A stretch of 64,000 nt of DNA from Rubrobacter marinus (GTDB lineage: Bacteria > Actinomycetota > Rubrobacteria > Rubrobacterales > Rubrobacteraceae), in assembly GCF_011492965.1 (NCBI RefSeq), contig NZ_CP045121.1, forward strand, positions 1,674,001-1,738,000, written 5' to 3'. Below, piece after piece: positions 35,226-45,596 of the stretch; position 1 is the stretch's first letter; every line of letters begins with the position of its first letter. Both the position numbers and the translations under genes were made by a program. Under the pieces are notes generated by a model. The model saw nothing but the letters and a program-made list of their open reading frames with translations. It searched no databases and was not told the DNA's origin.

Positions 35226-35945
35226 TTGGCGCAAGAATCACGCACAAGGATACCCGGCTACCGCCGCGACGACGACGGCTCCACCCTCCGCTACCCCGAC
35301 TACGGCTCCACGCGCCTGCGCGTGCCCGAGAAGCCCCTGACCATCCTCCCGCACACCCTCACGGAGGTCACGGGCCCGGCCTACGGCCACGGGAAGGTCC
35401 GGCCCCTGGATAACGACCTCACTCGCCAGCACGAGGGCGAGCCTCTGGGAGAGCGCATCGTCGTCACGGGGCGCGTCCTCGACGGCGACGCACGGCCGGT
35501 GAGGAACACCCTCGTCGAGGTCTGGCAGGCCAACGCCGCCGGCCGCTACGTCCACGCCGGCGACCGCCACCCCGCCCCGCTGGACCCCAACTTCACGGGC
35601 GCCGGGCGGTGCCTCACCGACGAGGAGGGCCGCTACCGCTTCGTCACGATAAAGCCCGGGGCGTACCCGTGGAGAAACCACGAGAACGCGTGGCGCCCGG
35701 CCCACGTCCACTTCTCGCTCTTCGGGCCGGCGTTCGCCACCAGGCTCATCACGCAGATGTACTTCCCGGGCGACCCGCTCTTCTCGCAGGACCCGATCTT
35801 CCAGTCCGTCCGGGACCCCGAGGATCGGCAGCGCCTCGTCGCGAGGTTCGACCTCTCCCTGACCGAGCCGGAGTGGGCCCTCGGCTACAACTTCGACATC
35901 GTCCTGCGCGGGCGCGAGGCGACCCCGATGGAGGACCACCGGTGA
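35226..35945 (+). CDS. pcaH: protocatechuate 3,4-dioxygenase beta subunit
   Basis: TTG 35226 follows GGAGGAG and gives 239 residues. Ferric ligands are visible: Tyr in AAGRYVHAGD, Tyr in GAYPWRNHENAW, and two His in RPAHVHFSLFG. EVWQANAAGRYVH is the conserved intradiol dioxygenase stretch. The enzyme opens the ring of protocatechuate between its hydroxyl groups to 3-carboxymuconate. It overlaps pcaG (GTGA). Confidence 0.96.
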   Translation: MAQESRTRIPGYRRDDDGSTLRYPDYGSTRLRVPEKPLTILPHTLTEVTGPAYGHGKVRPLDNDLTRQHEGEPLGERIVVTGRVLDGDARPVRNTLVEVWQANAAGRYVHAGDRHPAPLDPNFTGAGRCLTDEEGRYRFVTIKPGAYPWRNHENAWRPAHVHFSLFGPAFATRLITQMYFPGDPLFSQDPIFQSVRDPEDRQRLVARFDLSLTEPEWALGYNFDIVLRGREATPMEDHR

Positions 35946-36516
35946 GCCTACGGCGCCCGACGCCGTCCCAGACCGTCGGCCCCTTCTTCGCCCCCTCCCT
36001 CCTCGGCGAGGACCGCTCCGAGCTCGTCGCGCCGGACCGCCCGGGGGCCGTCCGCGTCGCGGGCACCGTGTACGACGGGGCGGGAGAGGCCGTGCCGGAC
36101 GCGATGATCGAGGTGTGGCAGGCCAACGCCCACGGCCGCTACAGGCACCCCGAGGACGACCGGGAGGAGCTTCCGCTCGAGGAGGGCTTCGAGGGCTTCG
36201 GGCGCTTCGGCTCCGACCCGGACGGCACGTTCTCCTTCGTCACGGTGAAGCCCGGGCCCGTCCCTGGACCGGACGGCACGTCCATGCAGGCGCCTCACGT
36301 CGCCGTCTCGGTCTTCGCCCGCGGCCTCCTCAAGCGCCTCGCGACGCGCATCTACTTCCCCGACGAGGGGGAGGCGAACGCCGCCGACCCCGTCCTGCTC
36401 TCCGTCGAGGACCCTGGGCTCCGCGAGACGCTCGTGGCGAGGGACGAGGGGGCGCCGCCCTGCGCTTCGACATTCATCTACAGGGCGAGCGGCAGACCGC
36501 GTTCTTCGATGTCTGA
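35942..36516 (+). pseudogene. pcaG: protocatechuate 3,4-dioxygenase alpha subunit, frame broken near the 3' end
   Basis: GTG 35942 opens a frame with PTPSQTVGPFFAPSLL, IEVWQANAHGRYRHP and QAPHVAVSVFARGLLKRLATR, the pattern of the non-catalytic alpha subunit. The frame runs off target at the end, and the conserved tail LRFDIHLQGERQTAFFDV is one frame away, ending at TGA 36514-36516. Adding one G to the run at 36448-36452 gives 191 residues, the normal size. The alpha subunit builds the alpha/beta oligomer with PcaH. Confidence 0.92.
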
Positions 36517-37863
36517 GGAACTGTTCCGGCCCATCTTCGTCCCGGACGCGTTCCGGGAGGCGGTCGGGGGGCGTGCGTGGCTCGCGGCCATGCTCGAGGC
36601 CGAGGCGGCCCTCGCGGTCGCGGGGCCCGCGCCGGCGTGATCCCGCCCGAAGCCGCCGGGACGATCGCCTCGTGTTGCGACGCGGAGCGGTTCGATCCCG
36701 AGGAGATCGGGCGGGCCGGACGCGCCGCCGGCAACCCCGTCCCCGCGCTCGTGAAGGCCCTTACCGCCGCCGTTCGCGAGGTCTCCGAGGAGGCGGCCCG
36801 CCACGTCCACAGGGGCGCCACGTCCCAGGACGTAACCGACACCGCCGCGATGCTCGTCTGCGGGAGGGCCCTGGACCTCATTCTCGCCGAGGTGGACGGC
36901 ATCGCCGCCGCCTGCGCCGCGCTCGCGGATGGGCACCGGGGCACCGTCATGCCGGGCAGGACGCTCCTGCAGCAGGCGCTCCCGGTGACGTTCGGGCTGA
37001 AGGCCGCGGGCTGGCTCGTCTCGGCGCTCGAGGCGAGGAGGCGGCTGCTCGACGTGCGTTCGAACGGGCTCGCCGCGCAGCTCGGGGGGGCGGCGGGGAC
37101 GCTGGCGTCCCTGGGCGACTCCGGCCCCGCCGTCCTCGAGGAGTTCGCCCTGGAGCTCGGGCTGCCGGAGCCCATCGTGCCGTGGCACACGGACCGGACG
37201 AGGGTACACGGGATCGCGGACGCGCTCTCCCTCCTCGCGGGCGTCCTCGAGAAGGTCTCCGAGGACGTCGTCCTCATGGCCCAGACGGAGGTGGGGGAGG
37301 TCGCCGAGCCCGCGGGCGAGGGACGCGGCGGCTCCTCGACCCTGCCCCACAAGCGGAACCCGATCCTCTCCGTCACCGCCGCCGCCTCCTCGCGTCGCGC
37401 ACGGGACCTCGCGCGGACCCTTCAAGGTTCGATGGTCGGGGAGCACGAGAGGGCGGCGGGCGCCTGGCACGCCGAGTGGGAGGCCCTCTCCGACGCGCTC
37501 GCCCTCGCCGGCGGGGCCGCGAGCGCGGTCCGCGAGGTCACGGAGGGCCTGGAGGTGCGCCCCGAGCGGATGCGGGAGAACCTCGACATTACGCACGGCC
37601 TTCTCCTTGCCGAGAACGTGACGACCGTCGCGGCGAGGGAGCTCGGCAGGCTCGAGGCCCACGAGCTCGTAAAGGCGGCCTCGCACCGGACGTTCGAGAA
37701 CGGAAGCTCCCTGCGGGAGGAGATCCTGGCCGAGCCCGCCCTGAGCGACGTCCTCTCGCCCGAGGAGCTCGACGCCGCCCTCGACCCCCAGAGCTACCTC
37801 GGGTCGGCGGAGGCGTTCGTAGAGCGGGCCCTGGACTTCTACCGCAAGGAGGTCGGTACATGA
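36509..37863 (+). pseudogene. pcaB: 3-carboxy-cis,cis-muconate cycloisomerase, frame broken near the 5' end
   Basis: ATG 36509 begins within the pcaG tail and encodes MSEELFRPIFVPDAFRE and the helix LAAMLEAEAALAVA. The rest, from ARAGVIPPEAAGTI, is one frame away. Adding one G to the run at 36622-36625 restores 451 residues. The fumarase/aspartase superfamily signature GSSTLPHKRNPILS is intact near residue 275, and HRGATSQDVTDTAAM is the second conserved block. It lactonises 3-carboxymuconate to 4-carboxymuconolactone. Confidence 0.92.
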
Positions 37864-38654
37864 CGGCAGAGACCGTCGAGTTGAATCACGTGATCGAGGG
37901 CCCCGAGGACGCGCCCGTCCTCGTGTTGGCGAACTCCCTTGGCACCACCCTCGATATGTGGGACCCCCAGGTCCCCGCGCTCCGCGAGCGCTTCCGCCTC
38001 GTGCGCTACGACCACCGCGGCCAGGGCGCCTCGCCCGTCCCCCCCGGCCCCTACGGGATGGACGACCTCGGGCGCGACGTGCTCGCGCTGATGGACCGCC
38101 TCGGCGTCGAGCGCTTCTCCTTCGCGGGCCTCTCCATCGGCGGGATGGTCGGCATGTGGCTCGGGAGCGCGGCGCCCGAGCGCGTCGAGCGCCTCGTCCT
38201 CCTGTGCACCGCCGCCCGCTTCGACCCGCCCGACGCCTGGGAGGCGCGCGCTAAGGCCGTCCGGGCGGGGGGCGTCGACGCGGTCTCCGACGCGGTGCTG
38301 GAGCGCTGGTTCACGCCGGCCCTCCGTGAGGAGCGGCCCGACGTCTTGGGGTGGGCGGGGCGGATGCTCCGAAACTCGCCCCCCGAGGGCTACGCGGCGT
38401 GCTGCGAGGCGATAAGGGACGCCGACCTCGGGCCCGGGCTCGGCGACATCGCGGCCCCGACGCTCGTGGTCGCCGGCACCGACGACCCCGCCGCCCCCGT
38501 CGAGGAGGCCGAGACCATCCGGGACGGCATCCCCGGCGCCCGCCTCGCCGTGATCGAGCGGGCCGCCCACATCGCCAACGTCGAGAGGCCGGAGGAGGTC
38601 ACGGCCGGGATCCTGGACCACCTGGAGCCTGTGGTGAAGGGCGGGCAGCGTTGA
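37860..38654 (+). CDS. pcaD: 3-oxoadipate enol-lactonase
   Basis: The 264-residue alpha/beta hydrolase overlaps pcaB (ATGA). LVLANSLGTTLDMWDPQVPAL is the PcaD opening. The nucleophile Ser is in FAGLSIGGMVGMW, the Asp in VVAGTDDPAAP and the His in ERAAHIANVERPE. It hydrolyses 3-oxoadipate enol-lactone. The C-terminal decarboxylase is a separate gene here (pcaC), unlike the fused PcaL of some actinobacteria. Confidence 0.94.
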   Translation: MTAETVELNHVIEGPEDAPVLVLANSLGTTLDMWDPQVPALRERFRLVRYDHRGQGASPVPPGPYGMDDLGRDVLALMDRLGVERFSFAGLSIGGMVGMWLGSAAPERVERLVLLCTAARFDPPDAWEARAKAVRAGGVDAVSDAVLERWFTPALREERPDVLGWAGRMLRNSPPEGYAACCEAIRDADLGPGLGDIAAPTLVVAGTDDPAAPVEEAETIRDGIPGARLAVIERAAHIANVERPEEVTAGILDHLEPVVKGGQR

Positions 38655-39055
38655 GCGACGGGACCGACGCCGCGCGCCGGGAGGAGGGGATGCGGGTCCG
38701 GCGGGAGGTCTTGGGCGACGCCCACGTGGACCGGGCGGTCGCGCGCACCACGCCGTTCACCGAAGGCTTCCAGGACTTCATCACGCGGTACGCGTGGGGC
38801 GAGATCTGGACGCGCCCCGGCCTCGACCGCCGCACGCGAAGCTGCGTCACCATGACCGCGATGGTGGCCCTGGGCAAGATGGAGGAGCTGGAGATGCACG
38901 TCCGCGCGGCCCTGCGCAACGGCCTCACCGAGGACGAGATAGGAGAAGTATTGCTACAGTGCGCGGTGTACTGCGGCGTGCCGGCCGCCAACGCCGCCTT
39001 CGCCGTGGCACAGCGCGTCCTCGCCGAGGAGAAGGACGAGAACGGGGAAACGTAG
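38651..39055 (+). CDS. pcaC: 4-carboxymuconolactone decarboxylase
   Basis: TTG 38651 overlaps the pcaD stop and gives 134 residues. The CMD domain is complete: RREVLGDAHVDRAV at the N terminus, FITRYAWGEIWTRPGLDRR, and EVLLQCAVYCGVPAANAAF with the conserved Cys. It decarboxylates 4-carboxymuconolactone to the enol-lactone used by PcaD. It ends the tightly overlapping block pcaHGBDC. Confidence 0.95.
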   Translation: MSDGTDAARREEGMRVRREVLGDAHVDRAVARTTPFTEGFQDFITRYAWGEIWTRPGLDRRTRSCVTMTAMVALGKMEELEMHVRAALRNGLTEDEIGEVLLQCAVYCGVPAANAAFAVAQRVLAEEKDENGET

Positions 39056-39118
39056 GGGAAAGGACCTTCTTATGAAGACGTTGCGTGGAGCAGGGGTAAG
39101 CAAGGCCGGAGCGGGCCG

Positions 39119-39829
39119 GTGAGCACCTTCGTGCTGGTGCACGGGGCCTGGCACGGGGCCTGGTGCTGGGAGAAGGTCACGCCCCTCCTCGAAGACGCCG
39201 GCCACGAGGTAGTGGTCCCGGACCTTCCCGGGCACGGCGAGGACGCGACGTCCGTCTCGGAGCTCTCCATGCAGGACTACGCGGACCGCGTCGTCCGCGT
39301 CCTCGACGAGCAGCCCGAGCCGGTGGTGCTCGTCGGGCACAGCATGGGCGGTCTCGTCATCAGCCTGGCCGCGGAGGCGAGGCCGGATCGGGTAAAGAAG
39401 CTCGTCTACCTGACCGGGTTTCTGCTGGAGGACGGCAAGACGCTCCTCTCCGTCGCCGAGAACGACGGGGAGGCCATCGTCCTCCCGAACCTCGTGCCGA
39501 ACGAGGACGGGAGCGCGTTCACCGTCAACAACATCAAGGAAGTCTTCTACGGCGACTGCTCCCACGACGACGTGGCGAGGGCGCAGACCCGCCTCGTCCC
39601 GGAGCCCGCGTTCGCCTTCGGGACGCCGGTAGCGGTTACTGAGGGGAACTTCGGGCGCGTGCCGCGCGCGTACGTAGAGTGCGTCGGGGATCGGGCGATA
39701 GGCATCTCGGCCCAGAGGGGGATGCGCGAGAAGCTGCCGTGTGAGACCGTGGTCTCGATGGGGACCTCGCACTCGCCCTTCTTCTCCGCGCCGGAGGAGC
39801 TGGCCGGGCACCTCGTCGCGCTGGCGTAG
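39119..39829 (+). CDS. alpha/beta hydrolase (methyl-salicylate esterase / hydroxynitrile lyase-like)
   Basis: GTG 39119 gives 236 residues. TFVLVHGAWHGAWCWEKV is the hallmark opening of the SABP2/MES-like branch. The Ser nucleophile is in LVGHSMGGLVISLAAE and the catalytic His in TSHSPFFSAPEEL. Members hydrolyse small aromatic esters or cleave cyanohydrins. Within an aromatic-acid cluster it could release an aromatic acid from its methyl ester. The substrate is not proved. Confidence 0.82.
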   Translation: MSTFVLVHGAWHGAWCWEKVTPLLEDAGHEVVVPDLPGHGEDATSVSELSMQDYADRVVRVLDEQPEPVVLVGHSMGGLVISLAAEARPDRVKKLVYLTGFLLEDGKTLLSVAENDGEAIVLPNLVPNEDGSAFTVNNIKEVFYGDCSHDDVARAQTRLVPEPAFAFGTPVAVTEGNFGRVPRAYVECVGDRAIGISAQRGMREKLPCETVVSMGTSHSPFFSAPEELAGHLVALA

Positions 39830-39865
39830 GGCCGTAACGGGCCGCGGCCCGGAAAGGAGAGCCGG

Positions 39866-41134
39866 ATGGGCCAGACCGTGGACCCGAAGAGCGCGGAGTA
39901 TCCGGTAGATCCGGACTTCGACCCGCTCTCGCCGGGCTACCTCGCGGACCCCTACCCTTACTACGCGCGCTTTCGCAGGGAGGCCCCGATCTTCTACGCC
40001 CCGAAGATCGACTTCTGGGTCGTAAGCCGCTACGAGGACATAGCGAGGATCGTCAAGGACCCCCGGACCTTCTCGAACACGAGGGTTCAGGAGCCCATAC
40101 ATCCCTTGAGCGACGAGGCCCTCGCCGCGCTCAAGGGGGGCGTGCGCGTCACCCCGACGACCTCGACCGCCGACCCGCCGCTGCACAAGCGGACGCGCAA
40201 GCACGCCGCGAGGGCGTTCTCGGCCAAGCGCGTCGCCGGCCTCGAAGGGCGCATCCGGCAGATAACGGACGGCCTGATCGACGACATGATGCCCGAGGGC
40301 CGCGCGGACATGGTGCGCCGCTTCGCCTTCCCCCTGCCCGCGTCGGTGGTGTTCAGCTTGATCGGCTACCCCGAGAAGGACACCGAGCTCCTCAAGAGCT
40401 GGTGCTACGACCGGCTCAAGGTCTCCTTCGGCCGGCCGGACCCGGAGGAAGGGTTGCCGACGGTCGAGAAGATGAGCGCCCTCTTCGGCTACATCGAGAA
40501 GTTCGTCCACGGGCGGGCCGAGGACCTCCGGGACGATTACACCAGCGACCTCTTGCGCATCAGGGCCGAGGACGAGGAGAACCTCAGCTTGCAGGAGGTC
40601 GTCAGCATCGACTACAGCCTCTCCTTCGCCGGCCACGAGACGACGACGAGCCTGCTCTCCAACGGCCTCCGACGTCTGCTCGAAAGTCCTGGTCTTTGGG
40701 ACGAGCTCAGGGAGGACCCGTCCCTGATCGAGAACGCCGTCGAGGAGATGCTCCGCCACGACACCTCCGTCATCGCGTGGCGCCGCCACGCGACGAGGCC
40801 CGTGGAGATCGCAGGGGTCGAGGTGCCCGAGGGGGCGCGCATCATGCTCCTCCTCGCCTCCGCCAACCACGACGAGGCCGTCTTCGACGACCCGGAGGTG
40901 TTCGACATCCGCCGCCCGAACGCGAAGGGGCACATAGCGTTCAGCCACGGCATCCACTTCTGCCTCGGGGCGCCGCTCGCCCGGCTGGAGGCGAAGATCG
41001 CCTTCGAGCACCTGACGAGGAGGCTCCCGGACCTCAGGCTCTCGCCGCCCGGACAGAACTTCGAGTTCAACGCGAACGCCCAGTTCCGCGGCCCGCAGGA
41101 GCTGTGGGCGGAGTGGGCGCCGACGGGGACCTAG
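39866..41134 (+). CDS. cytochrome P450
   Basis: The 422-residue protein is a soluble bacterial P450. The heme Cys is at about residue 366 in FSHGIHFCLGAPLARLE, the I-helix shows FAGHETTTSL, and the K-helix is ENAVEEMLRHD. No ferredoxin or reductase gene lies nearby, so electron donors must come from elsewhere. It ends two bases before the benzoylformate decarboxylase gene, so both are co-translated. A hydroxylation or O-demethylation of an aromatic acid feeding PobA is plausible but not shown. Confidence 0.9.
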   Translation: MGQTVDPKSAEYPVDPDFDPLSPGYLADPYPYYARFRREAPIFYAPKIDFWVVSRYEDIARIVKDPRTFSNTRVQEPIHPLSDEALAALKGGVRVTPTTSTADPPLHKRTRKHAARAFSAKRVAGLEGRIRQITDGLIDDMMPEGRADMVRRFAFPLPASVVFSLIGYPEKDTELLKSWCYDRLKVSFGRPDPEEGLPTVEKMSALFGYIEKFVHGRAEDLRDDYTSDLLRIRAEDEENLSLQEVVSIDYSLSFAGHETTTSLLSNGLRRLLESPGLWDELREDPSLIENAVEEMLRHDTSVIAWRRHATRPVEIAGVEVPEGARIMLLLASANHDEAVFDDPEVFDIRRPNAKGHIAFSHGIHFCLGAPLARLEAKIAFEHLTRRLPDLRLSPPGQNFEFNANAQFRGPQELWAEWAPTGT

Positions 41135-41136
41135 GG

Positions 41137-42732
41137 ATGCCGACGGTCCGGGAGGCGACGTACGATCTGCTCCGCTCGTACGGGGTCCGGACGTTCTTCG
41201 GCAACCCGGGCTCGAACGAGCTCCCGTTCCTCGACGGCTTCCCGGAGGACTTCCGCTACGTGCTCGGGCTGCACGAGGGGGCGGCCGTCGCGATGGCGGA
41301 CGGGTACGCCCAGGCCTCGGGCGAGACGGTGCTCGTCAACCTGCACTCCGCGGCAGGCCTCGGGAACGCGATGGGCAGCCTCGTCAACGCGAAGACCTCC
41401 CGCACCCCGCTCGTCGTCACCGCCGGGCAGCAGGCCCGGGAGATGGTCCCGGTCGAGGCGCTGCTCGCCAACGTCGGCGCGACGCGCCTGCCGGAGCCCC
41501 TGGTCAAGTGGAGCAACGAGCCCTTGCGCCCCGAGGACGTACCCGCCGCCATCGCGCGCGCCTGTCACCTCGCCGCCCTGCCCCCGCGCGGGCCGGTCTT
41601 CGTCTCCCTCCCGCTCGACGACTGGTCCGCCGAGGCCGACGGGGAGAAGCTCCGCCTGCTCGAGGACCGCAGCGTGACGGGGAGGGCGGCGCCGGAGCCG
41701 TCCGTGACGCGCGCCCTCGCCGAGCGGCTCGACCGGGCGCGGAGCCCCGTCTTCGTCGTGGGGCCGGACGTGGACGAGGAGGGCGCATTCGAGGACGCAG
41801 TGAAGCTCGCGGAGCGGCGGCGGATGCCGGTCTGGGTCTCGCCCTCCACCTCCCGGTGCCCCTTCCCGACGGACCACGCGTGCTTCCGGGGCGTGCTGCC
41901 CACGGGGATAAAGGCCCTCTCCGGGACCCTCTCCGGGCACGACCTGATCCTGGTCGCCGGAGCCCCCGTCTTCCGCTACCACCAGTACCAGCCGGGCCCG
42001 TTCTTGCCGCCGGGCGCCTCCCTCGTCGCGATCACGAACGACCCCGACGAGGCCGCCCGTGCGCCGATGGGCGACGCCATCGTCGCCGACGTCGCCCTCG
42101 CGCTGCGCGCCCTCGTGGAGGCCGTCTCGCCCTCGACCGGGCCGGCCCCCGAGCCCCGGCAGCGCCCCGCCCCGGCCCCCATCACCTCGCCCCTGAGCGC
42201 CGAGGCCGTCTACGACGCCCTGGACGGCGTGCTCCCGCCGGACGCGGTGCTCGTGAACGAGTCGACGTCGGACAAGGCGGTGTTCTGGGAGCGGGTGACG
42301 ATGTCGCGGCGGGGGAGCTACTACTTCGCGGCGGCCGGGGGCCTTGGGTTCGGGCTCGCGGCGGCGGTCGGGATAGGGCTGGCGCGGCCACAGCGTCCGG
42401 TCGTCGCCGTGATCGGGGACGGGTCCGCGCAGTACTCCATCCCCGCGCTGTGGAGCGCGGTCCGCTACGGCATTCCGGTGACGTTCCTGATCATGAGCAA
42501 CGGCAGCTACGACGTCCTTGAGGACTTCGGCAGGCTGCTCGGGGTGACGGGCGTCCCCGGGATCGAGCTGCCCGGCCTCGACCACGTCGCGCTCGCCCGG
42601 GGCTACGGCATGGAAGGGCGACGGGTCGAGAGCCGCGAAGAGCTCGTCGAGGCGCTGAAAGAGGCGCTCGCCTCCGACGCGCCCCGGCTCGTCGAGGTGC
42701 CCGTCAGGCGGCGCGGGGAGGTGCGGGCTTGA
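41137..42732 (+). CDS. mdlC: benzoylformate decarboxylase (ThDP-dependent)
   Basis: In this 531-residue protein, Ser26 in GNPGSNELPFL and His70 in NLHSAAGLGNAMG fall at the same residue numbers as catalytic Ser26 and His70 of Pseudomonas benzoylformate decarboxylase, and YHQY provides a plausible second active-site His. The ThDP motif is GDGSAQYSIPALW ending in IMSNGSYD. It would convert benzoylformate, or a hydroxylated form, to the aldehyde. No mandelate dehydrogenase or benzaldehyde dehydrogenase gene is in the window, so the pathway is completed elsewhere or uses another entry point. Confidence 0.9.
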   Translation: MPTVREATYDLLRSYGVRTFFGNPGSNELPFLDGFPEDFRYVLGLHEGAAVAMADGYAQASGETVLVNLHSAAGLGNAMGSLVNAKTSRTPLVVTAGQQAREMVPVEALLANVGATRLPEPLVKWSNEPLRPEDVPAAIARACHLAALPPRGPVFVSLPLDDWSAEADGEKLRLLEDRSVTGRAAPEPSVTRALAERLDRARSPVFVVGPDVDEEGAFEDAVKLAERRRMPVWVSPSTSRCPFPTDHACFRGVLPTGIKALSGTLSGHDLILVAGAPVFRYHQYQPGPFLPPGASLVAITNDPDEAARAPMGDAIVADVALALRALVEAVSPSTGPAPEPRQRPAPAPITSPLSAEAVYDALDGVLPPDAVLVNESTSDKAVFWERVTMSRRGSYYFAAAGGLGFGLAAAVGIGLARPQRPVVAVIGDGSAQYSIPALWSAVRYGIPVTFLIMSNGSYDVLEDFGRLLGVTGVPGIELPGLDHVALARGYGMEGRRVESREELVEALKEALASDAPRLVEVPVRRRGEVRA

Positions 42733-42766
42733 GCGTACGGACGGTCGGCTTGAGAAGGGGGGAAGC

Positions 42767-44110
42767 GTGTCTGCCGGTACCGAATCGGTGAACGGGGGAG
42801 GCTCCAACGTCTACAGGTGGGTCGCGGCGCTGTGCTGGATCGCCGTGGCGGTCGAGGGGTTCGACGTAGTGGTGCTCGGGGCCGTCCTCCCGTCGCTCCT
42901 GCGCTACGAGCCCTGGGGCCTGACGGCGGCGGCCGCGGGTCTCATCACCTCCCTCACGCTCCTCGGGATGATGGTCGGGTCGCTGACCATCGGGACCGTC
43001 ACGGACGTGATCGGCCGCCGCAAGACGATCCTGATCTGCGTCACGGCCTTCTCGCTCTTCACGGCCCTGTGCGCCGTCGCCCCGTCGCCGGAGGTCTTCG
43101 GGGCCCTGCGCTTCCTCGCCGGGCTCGGGCTCGGCGGGGTGCTGCCGACCGCGATCGCGCTCGTCGCGGAGTACGCGCGCAGGGACCGGGGCAGCGCCTC
43201 CGTGACGAACCTGATGACGGGCTACCACGTCGGGGCGGTCCTCACGGCGCTGCTCGCCATCCCGATCATCCCGGCCTTCGGCTGGCGGGCGATGTTCGTC
43301 GCCGGAGCCCTGCCCGCCCTCGTCATCATTCCGCTGATGCTCAGGAAGCTCCCGGAGTCCCTGAGCTTCCTGCTCGCGAAGGGCCGCACGGCGGAGGCCG
43401 AGGAGCTCGCCGGGCGCCTCGGCGTCAGGCTGGAGCCCGAGGCCGCCCGAGAGGTCGAGAGGGAGGAGAGGCGGGAGGATGCGGGGCCGCTGCGCACGAT
43501 CTTCTCCGGGGGCTACCTCCCCGGCACCCTCGCCATGTTCGTCGCCTCGTTCATGGGCCTCCTGCTCGTCTACGGGCTCAACTCCTGGCTGCCGGAGATC
43601 ATGCGCGGGGCCGGCTACCCCCTCGGGGCCGCGTTGACGTTCCTGTTGATCCTGAACGTCGGGGCCATCGCGGGGTTGATCGTCGCGGGGCCGGTCGCCG
43701 ACAGGGTGGGGTCCAGGGTCTCGTGCGTCGCCTGGTTCGCCCTGGCGACGGTCTTCCTGTTCCTCCTCAGCGTCAGGCTGCCGCTGCCCGTGACCTACCT
43801 CATAGTCGCCGTGACGGGCTTCTGGGTCTTCAGCTCCCAGGTCCTCGTCTACGCCCTCGTGGGCAAGTACTACCCGACCACCGGCCGGGCCACCGCGATG
43901 GGCTGGGTCGCCGGGATAGGCAGGGTCGGCTCGATCTGCGGCCCGCTCATGGGCGGCTTCCTCGTCGGGGCCGGGCTCGCCCTGCCGTGGGGCTTCTACG
44001 CCTTCGCGCTCGCCGGCTTGATCGGGGCGATAGCCATCGCCGTGGTCCCCGCCTCCCCCGTCTACGAGACGAACCGTGCCCCCCTGCGCTCCGGGGCCAC
44101 GGGGGGCTGA
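42767..44110 (+). CDS. MFS transporter, aromatic acid:H+ symporter (AAHS) family
   Basis: GTG 42767 gives 447 residues with twelve hydrophobic helices. The AAHS signature is present: VEGFDVVVLGAVLPSLL in helix 1 with its Asp, GTVTDVIGRRKTILI between helices 2 and 3, and EYARRDRGSASVT in the loop after helix 4. Members PcaK, BenK and MhpT import 4-hydroxybenzoate, benzoate or related acids. Its place next to pobA suggests 4-hydroxybenzoate or benzoylformate. Confidence 0.9.
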   Translation: MSAGTESVNGGGSNVYRWVAALCWIAVAVEGFDVVVLGAVLPSLLRYEPWGLTAAAAGLITSLTLLGMMVGSLTIGTVTDVIGRRKTILICVTAFSLFTALCAVAPSPEVFGALRFLAGLGLGGVLPTAIALVAEYARRDRGSASVTNLMTGYHVGAVLTALLAIPIIPAFGWRAMFVAGALPALVIIPLMLRKLPESLSFLLAKGRTAEAEELAGRLGVRLEPEAAREVEREERREDAGPLRTIFSGGYLPGTLAMFVASFMGLLLVYGLNSWLPEIMRGAGYPLGAALTFLLILNVGAIAGLIVAGPVADRVGSRVSCVAWFALATVFLFLLSVRLPLPVTYLIVAVTGFWVFSSQVLVYALVGKYYPTTGRATAMGWVAGIGRVGSICGPLMGGFLVGAGLALPWGFYAFALAGLIGAIAIAVVPASPVYETNRAPLRSGATGG

Positions 44111-44200
44111 GTGCCGGCCCTCGGAGATAAGCAAACCGGCGCGCAACGCCGCGAGCCGGCTCGGGAGAGGCTTGCGGCGACGGACCGAAGGCGGAGTTAG

Positions 44201-45571
<1,371 letters not shown>

Positions 45572-45596
45572 GGGAGGCGGCTAGAGACCCTGCGGG